Assembly (NCBI GenBank): GCA_016858145.1 | Contig: JAEHOE010000027.1 | Span: 310,001-374,000 of the forward strand | Origin: Edaphochlamys debaryana | Taxonomy: Eukaryota; Chlorophyta; Chlorophyceae; Chlamydomonadales | DNA length: 64,000 nt | Direction: 5' to 3' | Part shown: positions 10,857 through 23,355 of the stretch, piece by piece | Layout: each line of letters starts with the position of its first letter | Numbering within the stretch: the first letter of the stretch is position 1 | The notes under the pieces: model-generated | Told to the model about the DNA's origin: nothing | Seen by the model: the letters and a program-made list of their open reading frames with translations, nothing else | The model's database searches: none | Translations under genes and position numbers: made by a program

Positions 10857-13800
10857 ATGGGAGAAGCGGCCGAGGAGTCAGGAGCTCCCCCGGTGAGCCT
10901 TGCTTAATGCTGACTTTGGTCAAGGCTGTACCCGGCAACGGGGGCGCGGCCCAAGGTGTCAACCTCACATGCAACTTAACGCGCGGCCCCAGCGCCGCTG
11001 CAGCTCTTGGCAGCACGCCAGCTGACCCTTGCATCCCGGTGTGATTATCGCAGGTGGAGGACGGGGACGTTCCAGCTGCGCCCGCGACTGCTAGTCCAGA
11101 TGAGCCGGCCGCGGCCGGTGTAGATGATGCCGGGGAGCCCGCACAGGAGCCCGGCGCTAGCAGCGAGTCGGCGGCTCCGGCAGATGGTGGAGCACCTGTA
11201 GAAGGGTCCGCAGAAGGGGGCGGGGAGGCGACCTCCGGCCCCGTGGACGGGGAGGGCGGGGACGCAGCGGGAGCACCAGATGGAGCACCGCCGCCCGATG
11301 GCGAAGCGGCACCAGCTGCTGCCGAGGGCGAGGGCGAGGGCGGGGACGCTGGCGCTGGCGCTGCTGAAGCTGCCGGAGACGCGGAGGGGCCACCCGGCGA
11401 GGAGGCAGCGGAGGGCGAGGGCGGCGAGGCGGCAGGGGACGAGGGTGGGGAAGGCGGGGAGGGGGCGGCGGAGGGCGAGGGAGCGGCCGAAGAGGAAGCT
11501 CCGCCGCCCCCACCGCCTCCGCCACCCGTTGAGCTCGAACCGCTGCCCGAGGACTATGTTCCAGTCCGGGACCGGCCGCCCATCCCAGAGCCGTTCCTGC
11601 GGAATGAGGAGGGCAAGCCCGTGCCCCTACCAGGGGTAGAGTCCCTCTTCTTAACAGGTGCGTGCACCTGCACCCAGTTACTTGGGGGTGCAATCATAGG
11701 TGAAGCTGTGCGCACTGTCTTCATGTTAGTGGACGGGTACCGGCTTGCCCGGGACTGGCAGCCATGCACTGACATGCAATCGATGGTATGGCAAAGCATC
11801 TCGCCTCTGCAGTAAAAGCCTAGCCCAGCTTCGTACGGCTTGAGGTCCACGTGGCCCACGGTGCTTCCCGGTCCCGCGGCACACGTGACTGACGGCAGCT
11901 AGCTATCACCGAGCCTCATGCACGGCAGCACGGCTAGCACGGAGTGTTATGCTCAGGCCGCTAGCGTGTTCGCCGGCGGGCTGCATCCTGCCGTTGTTGT
12001 CCGACCTCAGGCGCCTGCCAAGCCTGCCCTGCCCGCTGCCTAGACTCTCCTGCCTTCCGGCCCCAACCGCACCCTGTCTCTGCCCTCGACGCTGCAGGCA
12101 CGACGGTGGACCTGGTGGGGCTGCAGGGCCTGGGCCCGGGCAACATAACGCGCGAGCTGACGCGGGAGGTGCTCTTAGGAGACATCCAGTTCCGGGGGGC
12201 CATCTCGGACTTCCACGCATATAAGGCCAAGATCCAGGCCGCAGGTGGGTGCCAGTTCTTGAAGAGCGGGTGATGCGCCGCGGCCAGTCACATCGGCCTT
12301 GGGCCGAGGTGACAGTGCTGGGCGGTGCTGAGCCCGATGGTTGCGATTGGGTGGTGGTAGGGTGGGAAATGAGATGAGGCAAAGTCTCTCCCACGGATAG
12401 GAGGACCACGTGGGCAGGGGCAGGAGGGCTTGGCGGGCCAGCTTAAAGGACATGGGGCCCGCAGGCCGCTGTGAGAGGTTGGTCAGGCAGGGCTCCCCCG
12501 CCGACTCCGACCCACATCAAGCCTTGACTGTGGCGTTTCCCCCCCCCCCTTCCTACAGACTACGAGCCGCTCATCATCCGCTTCAATGAGGATGACGTGT
12601 ACGGCGACGGCAACAACTACGAAATCGCCCTGACGGCTGAGGCAGCGAATGTGTGGAAGGTGAGAGCTGCGGAGGTCTCGTCCTGCGCGGCCTGCGGTGT
12701 AAACCCTGGACGTTGGCTGGGGACCGCTCTGTAGCTGCGTCTGGCAAGCGACATAAGCGCGCCGTGTGCTCGGGGAGTCCCAGGGGCGACACGCCTGCCC
12801 TGTGCGCTGACAGTGTGCATCGGCAGGCCTGTAAGTTGCCCGTTACCGTTACTGTTGGTTGCCATCGCAGGCCATCGCCGAGGAGACGGAGTCCCGCAAG
12901 CGACTGCTGGAGCTGGAGGCGGCGCACGTCGCGGCGGAGAAGGCCAAGCCGCGCTCCAAGCGCGTGCGCAAGGTCAAGCCCTGGGTCAGCATGGGCAGCG
13001 AGGTGAGGGGCGGCGGCTTGGGGCGTGGGCATTAGCGGGGGCGTAAGGTTCCTGCGCTGTGGTGGCGGCGGCGGCGGCTGGGGGCCCGGGGGGTAAAACC
13101 ACCATCACACAGAGCGACCACCCCGCGCTGTTCGCTGCACTGGGGGCGAATGGCGCCACGCGCGCCCAGCCAGCTGTACCTTGGAGACAGGCTGCCGTTT
13201 GAGGCGGAGTCGGGCCCTTCTGCGGGGCGAAGAGAGGTGAACGAGGCCAAGCTGACAGGCAGCTTAAGCAGCTCTGGCAGATCAGTGTCACGGCTAGCGC
13301 AGCCCCCCACGCTATTCGGAGACAACGGCTCGCCCTCCATTGGCACGGGAGGCCAACTGCCCCAGCTCTGGAAGCAACTGAAACAGAAGTTCTCCAGCTC
13401 CAGCAGCACCAACAACCGCATCACTCGATCAGCAACCAGCGAGCTGCCGACAACCGGTGGCAACGAGCGGACGTACTCCAGTCCCCAAAGCCCGGCCAGC
13501 CCCGGCCCCGCCCTCTCGGTCACGCCTCGCGCCGTCCCCGACGCAACCCACTCGGCCTGCAGCTCCCCCGTCGCTATCGCTCGCAACGGCCTGTTCTCCA
13601 ACGGCCCCTCCAGCGGGTGGCGCGTCAGGGCCGACCGGCCGCCAACGCCTGACCTGCGTTCCCCCATACCCCTTCCCGGCTCGGCCCGGCCGCAGGTGGA
13701 CATCGAGGAGGCCAGTGTGCGCCCCCGCCGCGAGCCCATCCGCCTGGTGGTGCAGCGCAAACGGCGCGAGTTCCACCAGCCGGGCGCCAAGCTGGCGGAC

Positions 13801-16800
13801 AAGGACGCGCACGAGCTGTGGAACAGCAGCCAGATGGAGTGCAGGCCCTTCAAGGCAAGCGGCGGGGCGCGGGACGCGCGGGGTGTGGGCTTCTGGGGTC
13901 GTCTTGCGGTGGGCGGCGGCGGTGCCTGGGCCGGGGTCGCGCGTCACGCCAGGCAGCATGACGGCGCCTTCTCTGCCAACCATCCCCTCGAACCATCCCC
14001 TGAAACGAGCACCTCGCGTGCGTGTGGGTACCGAGCCCTCATTCCACCAACTACTTCTGTAACCCCCTCTCAACGTACCACACCCACACGCAATTCCCTC
14101 TAGGACCCCAACTTCGACATGCGGCGCATGGAGCAGGACGTGGCGGTGCAGGCCGTGGCGCCGCTGCGGGACGCGGCCTGCCAGTCCACGGGCGCCATCC
14201 CGCCGCGGCCGGCCGTCACGCAGACCGAGGCGCTGGACCTGGGCCCCGAGGCCAAGGCCGAGCTGCTGTCCAAGCCCGTCGCGGAGCGGGGCAGCGTGGC
14301 CGGGTTCCTGGAGCGCGTGCGAGACCTGTGAGGCGGGAGCCGGCGGGAGGGGTGGGGTGGTGCTGGAGGTTGTAAGGGATGGCGGCGGGCTAGGGCTGAG
14401 AGGCAGAGGGTCAGGGACGGGGATGGGGAAGGCTTCTGCGGTCCAGGCAGCTTTTGTGCAGGTTCCTGCGGGCTCGCTCCAGGGTGCCTGACAGCCACGC
14501 ACCCATGTACGGTTCGCCCAGCTGAACCCCTCCTGCGCGTCTGTAACCCCGCCCCTCCAACTTGATCCCCTGCTTAATCCTCTCCTTGCCAGTGCCGAGG
14601 TGGCCATGGTGCAGAACGAGATCACCAACATCTTCCGTGACGACCTGGCCGCCCTCAACGACGAGGCGGACGGGGGCGGCGGCGGCAGCCGCAAGGAGAC
14701 GCTCGTGTCCGAGGCGCAGTCCTTCACGCACCTCACCTTCTCCAAGAACAAGGTGGGCAGGGTCGCCTTGTGCTGGGTGCGCGTTGGGAGATGGGCTTGT
14801 AATCTGCTGTGTCGGTTTGACCATGCAGCGGGGCCTGACGCCATGCCGCACCGCTTACCCTAGCAAGCAACCGCGATGCGCCCCACGCCTACCTCCCGGA
14901 CTTCCTCCCCTGCCCTGCCCTGCGCTTCACTTGCCGCCCCTCTTTCCGCCGTCCGCAGGTGGTGTCGGCGATCCAGTGGCTGCCGCACCGCAAGGGCGTG
15001 GTGGCGGTGGCATGCACGGAGGCGCAGTCGCACGCGGAGCGCGTGGCGCGCATGGGCCGCACCTCGCCCGCGCACATCCTGCTCTGGAACTTCCGTGACC
15101 CCATCCACCCCGAGCTGGTGCTCCAGTCCCCCTGGGAGGTCTTTGCATTCCAGTTCAACCCGCTCCACCCCGACCTGCTCACGGGCGGTTGCTACAATGG
15201 CCAGGTGGTCATGTGGGACCTGAGCTCGGAAGCCGACCGGCTGGGCCGGAGAGCCGCGGCGGCGGCGGGCGGCGGCAAGGCGGGCGGCGTCACGGAGGCG
15301 GGCGGCGCGGTGTCGACGTCCGGGGCCGCGGCCGACCGGCTGGGCGGGTCGGTTTCGGCCAAGGGCCCCGACCTGACGCCGCCGTCCACCGCCATGGGGA
15401 CCACGCTGGGAGCAGGCGGCCTGGGCGCCACCGAGGCGGCTTCGTCCTCCTCCGCGGACGGTGACGCACACATCCCCGTCGTCAAGCACCGCTTCCTGAC
15501 CGACACGCAGTTCAGCCACCACCAGGTCAGTCCAAGGCTCGGGCTCGAACCCGTCCCGCGTGTCTATCGGTGCTCTGCGTGTGTTGCGCTAGCTCTTCAC
15601 TTGCTGCTACAGGCTGAAGCTGCGTCTCTAGGGGTTTGTCGCATCACACGGTATGCAAAGTGTGATGTGTGACGGAACATGGGAGCTGCGGGGCGGGCCG
15701 GGACGCTCACGTGCCCTGAGGCCAGCTGTACGACACTGTGCATCTTCCTGACACGCATACCGCCCATACCCTGCCCCGCCCCCGCCCCGCCAGGTGGTGA
15801 CGGACCTGCAGTGGCTGCCGGGCGTGGAGATCAGCCACCGCGGCAAGGTGACCAAGCTGGGCGAGGGCTCCAAGGAGTGCAACTTTTTCGCCACCATCGC
15901 GGCGGACGGCAAGGTGCGGCGGCCTGTGGGAATGCTTGCGTGCTAGCGAGTGCTGGACGAGCCTCGCCGCTTGTCGTCAGCCCCGGCCCGCCTCCGGTTT
16001 GGGTTTAGCTACTAGCTAGCTCCACGACCGTGCCTAAGAATGCTTGCGTGCTGGCGAGGGCTGGGCGAGTCTCTTCACTTCAGCCCAACTCGCCTATACT
16101 CTCTAGTACCTGGCCTTACAACCGTGCTTTCCACACGGGCCGACCGTCTCCCTTGCGCCTCCCTGACACCTTCTACTTCTCCCTGACGCCTCCCGCTCCA
16201 AACCGCCCGCCAGGTCCTGTTCTGGGACGTGCGCGTGGAGAAGCTGCTCAAGAAGGGCAAGAAGGCCGACGAGCTGCTCGACGTGGTGTGGAAGCCCATC
16301 CACTCGGTGCACCTCATCAGCCTCATCGGTGAGCGCCTGCCCCGCGTCACAGCCGCTCCCATCCCAGCCGCTCCCATCCCACAACCCACCACAGCTGCCC
16401 TGCTTCCCTGCTCTGTCCACAACCCTGCTCTGTCCACAACCATCATGTTTTACGCATGCCCAGCACCGTACCGCTTATCTGCAATCTGCACCTGCGCGAA
16501 TTACCTCATACTCACCGCCCAGAAATGGTGCCTGCCACCCACCCACATCCCCTCCAGGCATGGACCTGGGCGGCACGCGCCTGGCCTTCGACTTCAAGCG
16601 CCTGGACCAGGGCATGTTCTACGCGGGCTCCTTCGATGGAGAGCTGGTCTACGCCGACTTCATCAAGCCCGAGGGCGAGGAGAACCCCGACTACGCCAAG
16701 AGCTGCCTGCAGGTGCGCAGGCGCGGAGGCGTGCCCGCGTGCGGCCCTTGCAGCCGTTGAGACCCGTGCCCGATTCTGCTCTACGCCCTACAAAGCACAC

Positions 16801-18265
16801 CCGTCCCAGCTGTACCACCCGCACTAACCCACTTGATCGTCCCCCTCCCTGCTCGTCCAGGCGCACGTGGGCCCTGTGATCGCGCTGGAGCGGTCGCCCT
16901 TCTTCGATGACATCGTGCTCACCTGCGGCGACTGGCAGTGGCAGATCTGGCAGGAGGGCCAGGCCACGCCGCTCTTCGCCAGCGGCTACGCGCAGGACTA
17001 CTACACGGCCGGTGGGTGGGCGCCGGAATGGGGATTAGCAAGCGGTAACCACACCCAGCCCTTGTGCACTGGGTGCTGGCCGCCAGGGGTGCTGGCGACC
17101 CGCTCAGGGAACAGCGTGCGTTGCAGCGTGCGTTTCCCTGATAGTGGTGCCAGATAGCGCTATCGCCTCGGGCCGGCCGGCGGAACGAACTTCCCCGCCC
17201 CAACTGGCCCGCTCGCCCTCCCCTGTGCCTTCCCTACCGCCCTCTCCCCACCCTCTCCCCCCAGCCTGCTGGTCGCCCACGCGCCCCGCCGTGCTGTACC
17301 TAGCGGACCAGTCGGGCAGCGTGGAGGTGTGGGACCTGCTGGACCGCTCGCACGAGCCCTCCATCCGCGTCACCCTGGCCGCCACGCCCATCATGAGCCT
17401 CGCCTTCAACCCCATGCCCGCCTCCGCCTCAGCGGCGCAGCAGGCAGCGCAGCAGCTGCTGGCCGTCGGCGACGCCACGGGTGAGAGCGCGAGCTCGCGA
17501 GGGGGAGACAGATTGATACACGAGCCCTTAGCATACGTGCTGGCCTGGGCTGTTGTTCACAGCAAGAGGCGGGGAGCTGCTGCCTGCGCTGGGACAAGCA
17601 CGGGGCCCCGTTTGAGCCCCAACTCGATCCCTATTGTGTTGCGCCGTGTTCTGACGTGTGCCGTACGATTGATGACGTTGCCGTACAGGCGTGCTGCGCA
17701 TCATGGAGCTGCCGCGCAACCTGCGGCGGCCGGTGCACAACGAGAAGAAGCTCATGGGCGCCTGGCTGGAGCGGCAGCAGGCCCGACTGGCGGACGTGGC
17801 GGCGCGGCAGCCGGCGCGCGGAGCGGCGCGCAAGGAAGCCGAGGTGGGCTCGGGCTTCGGGCTCTGCACCCGTACGGTACTTTCCATGGAAGCCGCATCG
17901 AAAGCCGCGCAAGGGTTACTTGGTGGGGTTAACCCAGGCCAGGCTAGAAGTGCAGGGTGCTGCTGTGCCTGCCTCGTGCTTCAAATCACCCGTGTCCCTC
18001 GCCTTGATCCCAACAGGAGCGGAAGAAGGAGGCCGAAGCGATGGCGCTCGCGGAGGCGGCGGCGCGGGAGGCGGCGGCCAAGGACGCTGCCGCGGCGGCG
18101 GCGGCGGGCATCCCTCCGCCGCAGGCCGACCGGCGCGAGAAGAAGGGCGCGCCGCCGCCACCCGAGTTTGACGAAAAGGCGGAGCAGGAGTACCTAAAGC
18201 TGGAGGCCCGCTTCAAGGCCCAGCTGGGGCTCCTACCGCCCGAGGCCAACGGCTCAGCGCACTGA
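10857..18265 (+). CDS. DIC3: inner-arm dynein I1/f intermediate chain IC140 (WDR63/DNAI3 type)
   Basis: Sixteen exons (10857..10892, 11054..11657, 12098..12244, 12559..12659, 12871..13002, 13696..13854, 14104..14327, 14593..14752, 14959..15525, 15794..15913, 16214..16328, 16558..16712, 16861..17011, 17265..17480, 17689..17843, 18017..18265) join in phase to 1096 residues. The start is placed at a 36 bp first exon (MGEAAEESGAPP) because the next exon begins in frame with GTG directly after an acceptor. Residues 13-200 are an acidic Ala/Gly/Glu tail ending in a Pro run. WD repeats follow from about 520 to 980 (AIQWLPH, LLWNFRD, VVMWDLS, VLFWDVR, FYAGSFDGELVYADF, WQWQIWQEG, VEVWDL), then a charged C-terminus. 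FYAGSFDGE, FFATIAADGKVLFWDVR and the long N-terminus fit WDR63/IC140 rather than IC138. The family builds the intermediate/light chain complex of the two-headed inner arm dynein f/I1 in the axoneme. Intron 6 has a GC donor (AAG|GCAAGC). Intron 5 holds a kinase-exon copy. Confidence 0.88.
13088..13648 (+). repeat. copy of the Aurora-like kinase first exon inside dynein intron 5
   Basis: Homologous to 3490-4076 of the kinase gene at roughly nine bases in ten, starting about 60 bases before the kinase ATG. It has an ATG at 13150 and no stop. The only two sizeable gaps are 33 and 6 bases, both multiples of three, and many differences fall at third codon positions. The frame continues without a stop into dynein exon 6 (13696). 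Whether it is transcribed as an alternative first exon cannot be told from sequence. Confidence 0.85.
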
Positions 18266-19452
18266 GGCAGCGGCAGCGGCAGCCGCCGTGGCCCTTGCGC
18301 GGAGCAAGCATCCGCCTGGGGACGCGGGCTGCGGCGATCAAGGCGTGGTGCAGCTTCGGCGATGCGGCGTCTTGTGTGGAGTCCAGACGCCTCCGTACAG
18401 TGTCGTTTCCTTGTTTCGAGCGGGGTATGGGGTGCTGACTGGCTGGACCGGTGGGGTGGGTGGGGTGGGAATGGGGGGCACCAGCTGCGTCCAGGGGTGG
18501 TGGGGTCCAGCGACATTTGAGCGCGCGATGCAGGGCATGGGATGGGGAACGCGTGTGGTGTGGTTGAGGGATGGTCTGGGACCCTGGGTGCACGGTGGTT
18601 GGAAGGGGTTCGCCGGGAGACGTGACCTTCAGATGGAGACGGGAGGACGGGGGAGCACTCCGGAATAGGGGGGGTGAAAGGAGGATACAGCCGTGCAGAG
18701 CATGACGCCTCTTGACGTGACGTGACACCTCTTCAACGTGACGTGCAGTGGAGGGCTGGCGGTCGTTGCGCTCGCGGTCCTGGTGTGAAGCCATGGTACT
18801 GCGTGGACATGTGGCGCGTAACCTTGGATGCAAGGTGGTTCCCTCGCGGCCAGGCTGACGGGACGAGGATTCCTTGGGGACAGGCCATCGGGCTTGGTGT
18901 GAGAGCGGCTAGCGCGTGTAAGCGGATGGGCTCAAAGCTTGTACACGGTGCCGTGCAGCTTGAGGATCGGGCAAGGACAGGGCAGCCGTTGAGGTGGCCG
19001 AAGAGCACTACCAGCACGCAGCACCATACGGGTAAGCCGGCTTCGGGGAGCTTCCTTGGCAAGGTAAGCCTTCGTAAGGCTTCCTGCACATGCAGCTGGG
19101 CTTGGTGTGGGGGCGGCTATCGCCCGTCAATAACAGGCGGGCACAGCTTGCTCGAGGAGGTCATGGAGAGCCGGTCGTTGGGACGGTTGTACTTTTGAGC
19201 GGGAATCGGGGGCCATGCAGATGCAAGGGCCCGAAACTGCCTCCGAGTCGCTTATAATTAAACCCAGTTACCTATAGTGCGATCTCGTCGGCCCTGCGCG
19301 AACGTTGCAGACCCCTGCGCATTGCAACCATCCGACGCAACACATCGACGGCCTCGACGAGCACCACCCAGGCGTCCAGACATAGCCCGAGCCTTCCTCA
19401 TAAAGCAATAGACAGCGAGCTCGAACCGCGTCGTGCTCCGCCTGCGGGCAGG
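18266..19452. other. IC140 3' UTR and spacer to the esterase gene
   Basis: Nothing coding recognised. TGTAA at 18917-18921 lies about 650 bases after the stop. A GACGTGACGTGACACC repeat occurs near 18713-18745. The remainder up to 19452 should contain the esterase promoter. Confidence 0.5.
18917..18921 (+). terminator. candidate TGTAA poly(A) signal of IC140
   Basis: First TGTAA noticed after the IC140 stop, at a spacing usual for volvocine 3' UTRs. Confidence 0.5.
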
Positions 19453-22400
19453 ATGAGGAGGCCGCCGACGAGGCATGGCGCAGTTGCGGGCTCGCGGCTG
19501 CTGGCCGTTGCGCTAGCCCTGGCGGCGGCTTCCGGCGCGCTAGAATCTAGTCATAGACGCTGCGAGAAGCGGTGGAGCAACTCGACCCGGACCGCATCGC
19601 GGTCTTACTACGCCCCCCCGGGGAACGACACGGTCCCCGACTTCGCCTGCCAACACGTCTTGTCAAACGCTACGGCTTTCCCGCTGGTCGCCCCCTACAG
19701 CAGCCGCGGATTCAGCTTATGGGCCGGCATGAACAGCGGGGGCGACTACGTGACGATCACTCTGCGGTGGCGCTCGGCCGTAACCTGGCCAGCGGAAATG
19801 ACGGCCGGGGGATCAAACCGCGTGCCGCTCTTCTATGTGCGGTACCTTGGTCCGGCCGGGGTACACCGGATGCGCGTGGTGTACTGCGGCGGCAACGTAG
19901 CTGCGGCCATGACGCCCCTCCACATCGGCAGCACCCAGGATGCCCAGGTGGGGACACGGCAGGCGCCTGGAGCGCTTTATTTCACTGCTGGAACACCCCT
20001 ACCACGTACCACTCCACACTTCTAACCTACCTCCCTTCTTACCCACCTCCTCCCTTCCTTGCTACGGCATACCTCGTGCAGGTTCCGGGCGTGCACCTGG
20101 TGCAGTGGCGCTGGAGGGCCGCTCCGTGTCCTTCTGCGCCCTCGACTCCTCCTGCGGCACCGCGCTGCCCTCGGACCCGCCCTTCACGTCGCACCCCTGG
20201 TGGGTGTGGGGCCTCGGAGCTTTGAGGCTGCACCGCCTGCTGGGATGCGTAGGAGACCCGTGATACAGAGCTGAGGGGCTGCTGTGGGTTGGCTGGATCG
20301 GGGCTCGGGCGCCTCAACTCTCCGGAGGAGAGTATGCGCGCCGTGAAACAGAGCAGTAGAGGAGCTGAGGGGCTCGGCCGCCTCGCCTGTCTGGAGGAGT
20401 ATGCGCACCGAGGACCAGAGGCGCTGAGGGTCAGACCTGGATGACGTGAGGATACATACCGGCTGGAGGCCAGGACTAGTGGGTGGACCCCACGACCCCA
20501 GCACCCGCCTGCGGTCTGTAAAGCCACCCCCTCGCACACTCTCCGCCCTTCACTTCCCTCTGCCCGCCAGGCTGGGCTACCTGACCGTCATTGCGGAGGC
20601 GGGCGCCCGCAGCCTGCAGTGGTCCGACGGCCCCGAGCAGTTTGTGGCGCTGCTCAACACCACCGCCCCGCAGCTCGTCACGGGGCTGCCCAGGGTAGGG
20701 CGGTGTGGCGGCCACCCTCACGGGTAGTTTGGCATGACCCTGTGCGTCAGGCTCTTCCTGAGACGGCCCTCTTAGGCGCGTGAAAGCACACGCACGACCC
20801 ATGGTGGCGGGTCTGACCAACCCGCCCTCCTTAACCCACGCCAGGGGTAACCCGGCGTTAGATATTTCTATATTTCTATATTTCACACGCACGACCCAGA
20901 TCCCCTTTTCCCCGCCCCGCCCTTGTTGTACCTTGCCCTGCCCCTGCTCCTGCCGTTGCCCCAGGCGCGCGACCCCTGCAGGCCCTACGGCCGGCAGCCG
21001 GGGCGCTGGGCCTTCGTCCAGTACCCCTCCCCCGAGCTGTACGCTCTGGCGGACCTGGTCGTCATCCACCACCGCAACAGCAGCGGCGGGCTGCGGCCCT
21101 GGGACATCACCAAGCTGAGGGCGCTCTACACGCGGCCCTACCGCCACTCCAACCTGAGGCGCGTCAGGGTGGGGGGCGGGGGGCCGGGATTGCACTGCCT
21201 CGGCTGCCTGTCCTGGCCCGGACCTATGCTTGGCCCGGACCTATGCTAGTGAGAGCTGAGGTTTGGGGAGGGGCCGCCGCGGGGTTCCGGGGTGGTGTGT
21301 GCAAAGGAGGAGGGACGCAGGCGGGTGAGGGCACATGCATGCGTCGAGGCCTCGAGGGATGGGGCCCGGTCCGGACACTGACGGTCTGAGCGCTGGCCCC
21401 GTCTGAATGCAGGTGGCTGCCCCAGGACTGTCAGGCGGCGGTGCCCTCCATCCAGGCCGATCCAGCGCAGTGCCGGGACAAGTGGCTGCGCGGGGGCAAG
21501 AAGATCTGCACGTTCGGGGGTAGGTGGGGCGCCGGGGTCCCCGGGGGAACGCGTGCATAGCACGGAGGGGACCTGCCTCCCCCGCGTTGCCGTCCCACCC
21601 ATCAGCCAAGTGGCGAAGCCCATGCCCTTTACCACCGGCCGAGCAGTTTAGGCCATGCCCCTCAACCAACTTCACGGCATGTCGCCTCCCGTACGCCGAA
21701 CCACACAGACTCCCACATGCGCATCCTGGCGCGGGCGCTCCACCACTGGTCCAACAGCCAACAGGTACGGGCCTACGGGGGACGAGCGCACCGAGTATCG
21801 CTGCTGTGGGCCCTCGGTGGCTCAATGCCCGCTGTCCCCTCCCTCCGGGCTTTCCACGGGCCCCTGAGCCCAGCTTGACCAACCCCGCAACTCCTTCCCA
21901 CCGCAACTCCTTCCCCACGGCCCAGGGCGATGAGCTGCCGCTGTACGACCCAGGCACGGAGGACCGCTGGCACGACCGGGACCTGCGCACGGACCAGGCG
22001 CGGGCGGGGGCGGGAGGGGGGGAGAGCGCGTGTAACTAGGCCAGGGCTGTGCCTGCGGTTAGCGCGTGCCATGAACAACCCTGACCCCCTTCCGCCGGTG
22101 CCGCTGCCCTTGCTTACCGCCTTGCTCTCCATCTCTTGTACTGGTCCGCGCTCTGCTGCCCTACTTACGATAGTCCGGCTGACTCTCCCCGGCGCCCCAC
22201 GCCCTCTCATCTGGCCCCACCACCACCACCACCACCACCACCACACAGGTCCTATACTTTTTCAATATCCTCGGCAACATCAAGGTACGGCAGGCCTACG
22301 GGGGTACTGCCGTACCGGCCGGGAGGGAGCCGTCAGGGTGGTGCAAGGGAGTCTGCCAAGGGTGGCGGGGAAAAGAAGTTGGCGTACTGGGGCCCAAAGG

Positions 22401-23355
22401 CTGCGGCTCGCCGCCTCCTTACGCTTGATCCCGACCTCCTCCCCCATGCTGCCGGCCCAGGTGTCTGACATCGAAGCCGGCAAGTATGACGAGTGCAGAA
22501 CGATGTTCGTACAGACTGGCGCGCACTGGGTCGCGTTCCACCCCCTCCTGGGCAGATACGTGTCCAGCCTCAACCGCTTTGCACGTGCACTCAAGCAGAT
22601 CGCTGATCGTGGTAAGCGCAGTGCGGGGTCGGTTGGGATGACGGGTTGGATGCAGCAATGGGATCCCGGGTGGGATGCAGCAATGGTACCCCGGGGATGC
22701 CCAGCGGTACTGGCTCATGAGGCCCGCTGCTTGGTCTCGCGGCCCCCGGCCTGCACGCCCCCCTCCGTCGCTACCTTCACCCGCGCCCCTTCCCCATGCA
22801 AACGGTAACCGCAGGCGTCCGTGTGGTGTGGATCAACCTGTCCGCGGAGGGCTTCCGCGGCTCCCGCCTGGTGGAGGGCTGCAGCGACCTGCGCCTCACG
22901 CCCGTCATCGAGCGGTTCAACCTGGAAGCACGTGAGGCCGGGGGCGGGGTGGGATTGCGACCTGGGTGGGCGTAAGCGCAAGGTGGGGCACGTGGCATTG
23001 CCGTTGGGCACCCAGCGTGGGGGCCGGGCCTGCCTGGCGACGCGGTCGGTACGCACGAGTGAGGTATCAGCAGGATGCGGTGATGGCCGGTACAGCGAGC
23101 AGGGCCCGCCTGATGGCCCTGACGCCAGTACTCTTTCCAGCGCGGACTCGCTCTGTCCCCGACCCCACCTTGCGCCCCCCACCTCGCCGCCCAGGCGCGG
23201 TGATGCGGCGGCTGGCCCTGCCCGTGGTGGACCAGTGGGCCATGACCGCCTCGCTGCCCGAGTCCTCCAACGACGGCAACCACTTCCCCTGGAGCAGCCT
23301 GGCGGGCTCGGCGCTTCTGGACGTGGTGGTGCAGGGGCTGTGCGAGGCGTCATGA
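19453..23355 (+). CDS. secreted PC-esterase-like SGNH hydrolase
   Basis: Eleven exons: 19453..19947, 20082..20199, 20571..20694, 20965..21168, 21426..21519, 21709..21764, 21926..21997, 22249..22284, 22461..22611, 22815..22931, 23195..23355. The N-terminus looks like a signal peptide (basic start, core LLAVALALAAASG), and there are several N-glycosylation sequons (NST, NDT, NAT, NTT, NSS), so it is probably extracellular. An N-terminal beta-rich region is followed by the catalytic block FGDSHMR, whose GD is created across the splice 21519/21709, a helix ILARALHHW, VRVVWINLS, and the terminal NDGNHFPW, matching the GDS...DxxH layout of the PC-esterase/SGNH acyl-esterase families (cell wall or glycan esters as likely substrate). 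Exon 2 changes frame internally near 20111-20125 (see findings). Exons 4/5 could instead use a GC donor at 21159 with the acceptor at 21412. Exon 7 seems to end with a GC donor (21998). Confidence 0.72.
22218..22244 (+). repeat. (CAC)n microsatellite
   Basis: About nine CAC repeats immediately before the acceptor of esterase exon 8, contributing to its pyrimidine-poor tract. Confidence 0.9.

Noticed and set aside
15538..15565. GGGTTCGAGCCC-like T-arm on the minus strand, possible tRNA
   Set aside because: No matching acceptor, D or anticodon arms around it; it lies in an IC140 intron near the exon 9 donor.
10857..18265. Calling the dynein chain IC138 (WDR78 type)
   Set aside because: The FYAGSFDGE and FFATIAADGKVLFWDVR blocks and the acidic N-terminus fit the WDR63/IC140 type better.
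21159..21412. GC donor in esterase intron 4
   Set aside because: A normal GT donor at 21169 with the acceptor at 21425 also keeps the frame, so it is not counted among the GC-AG introns.
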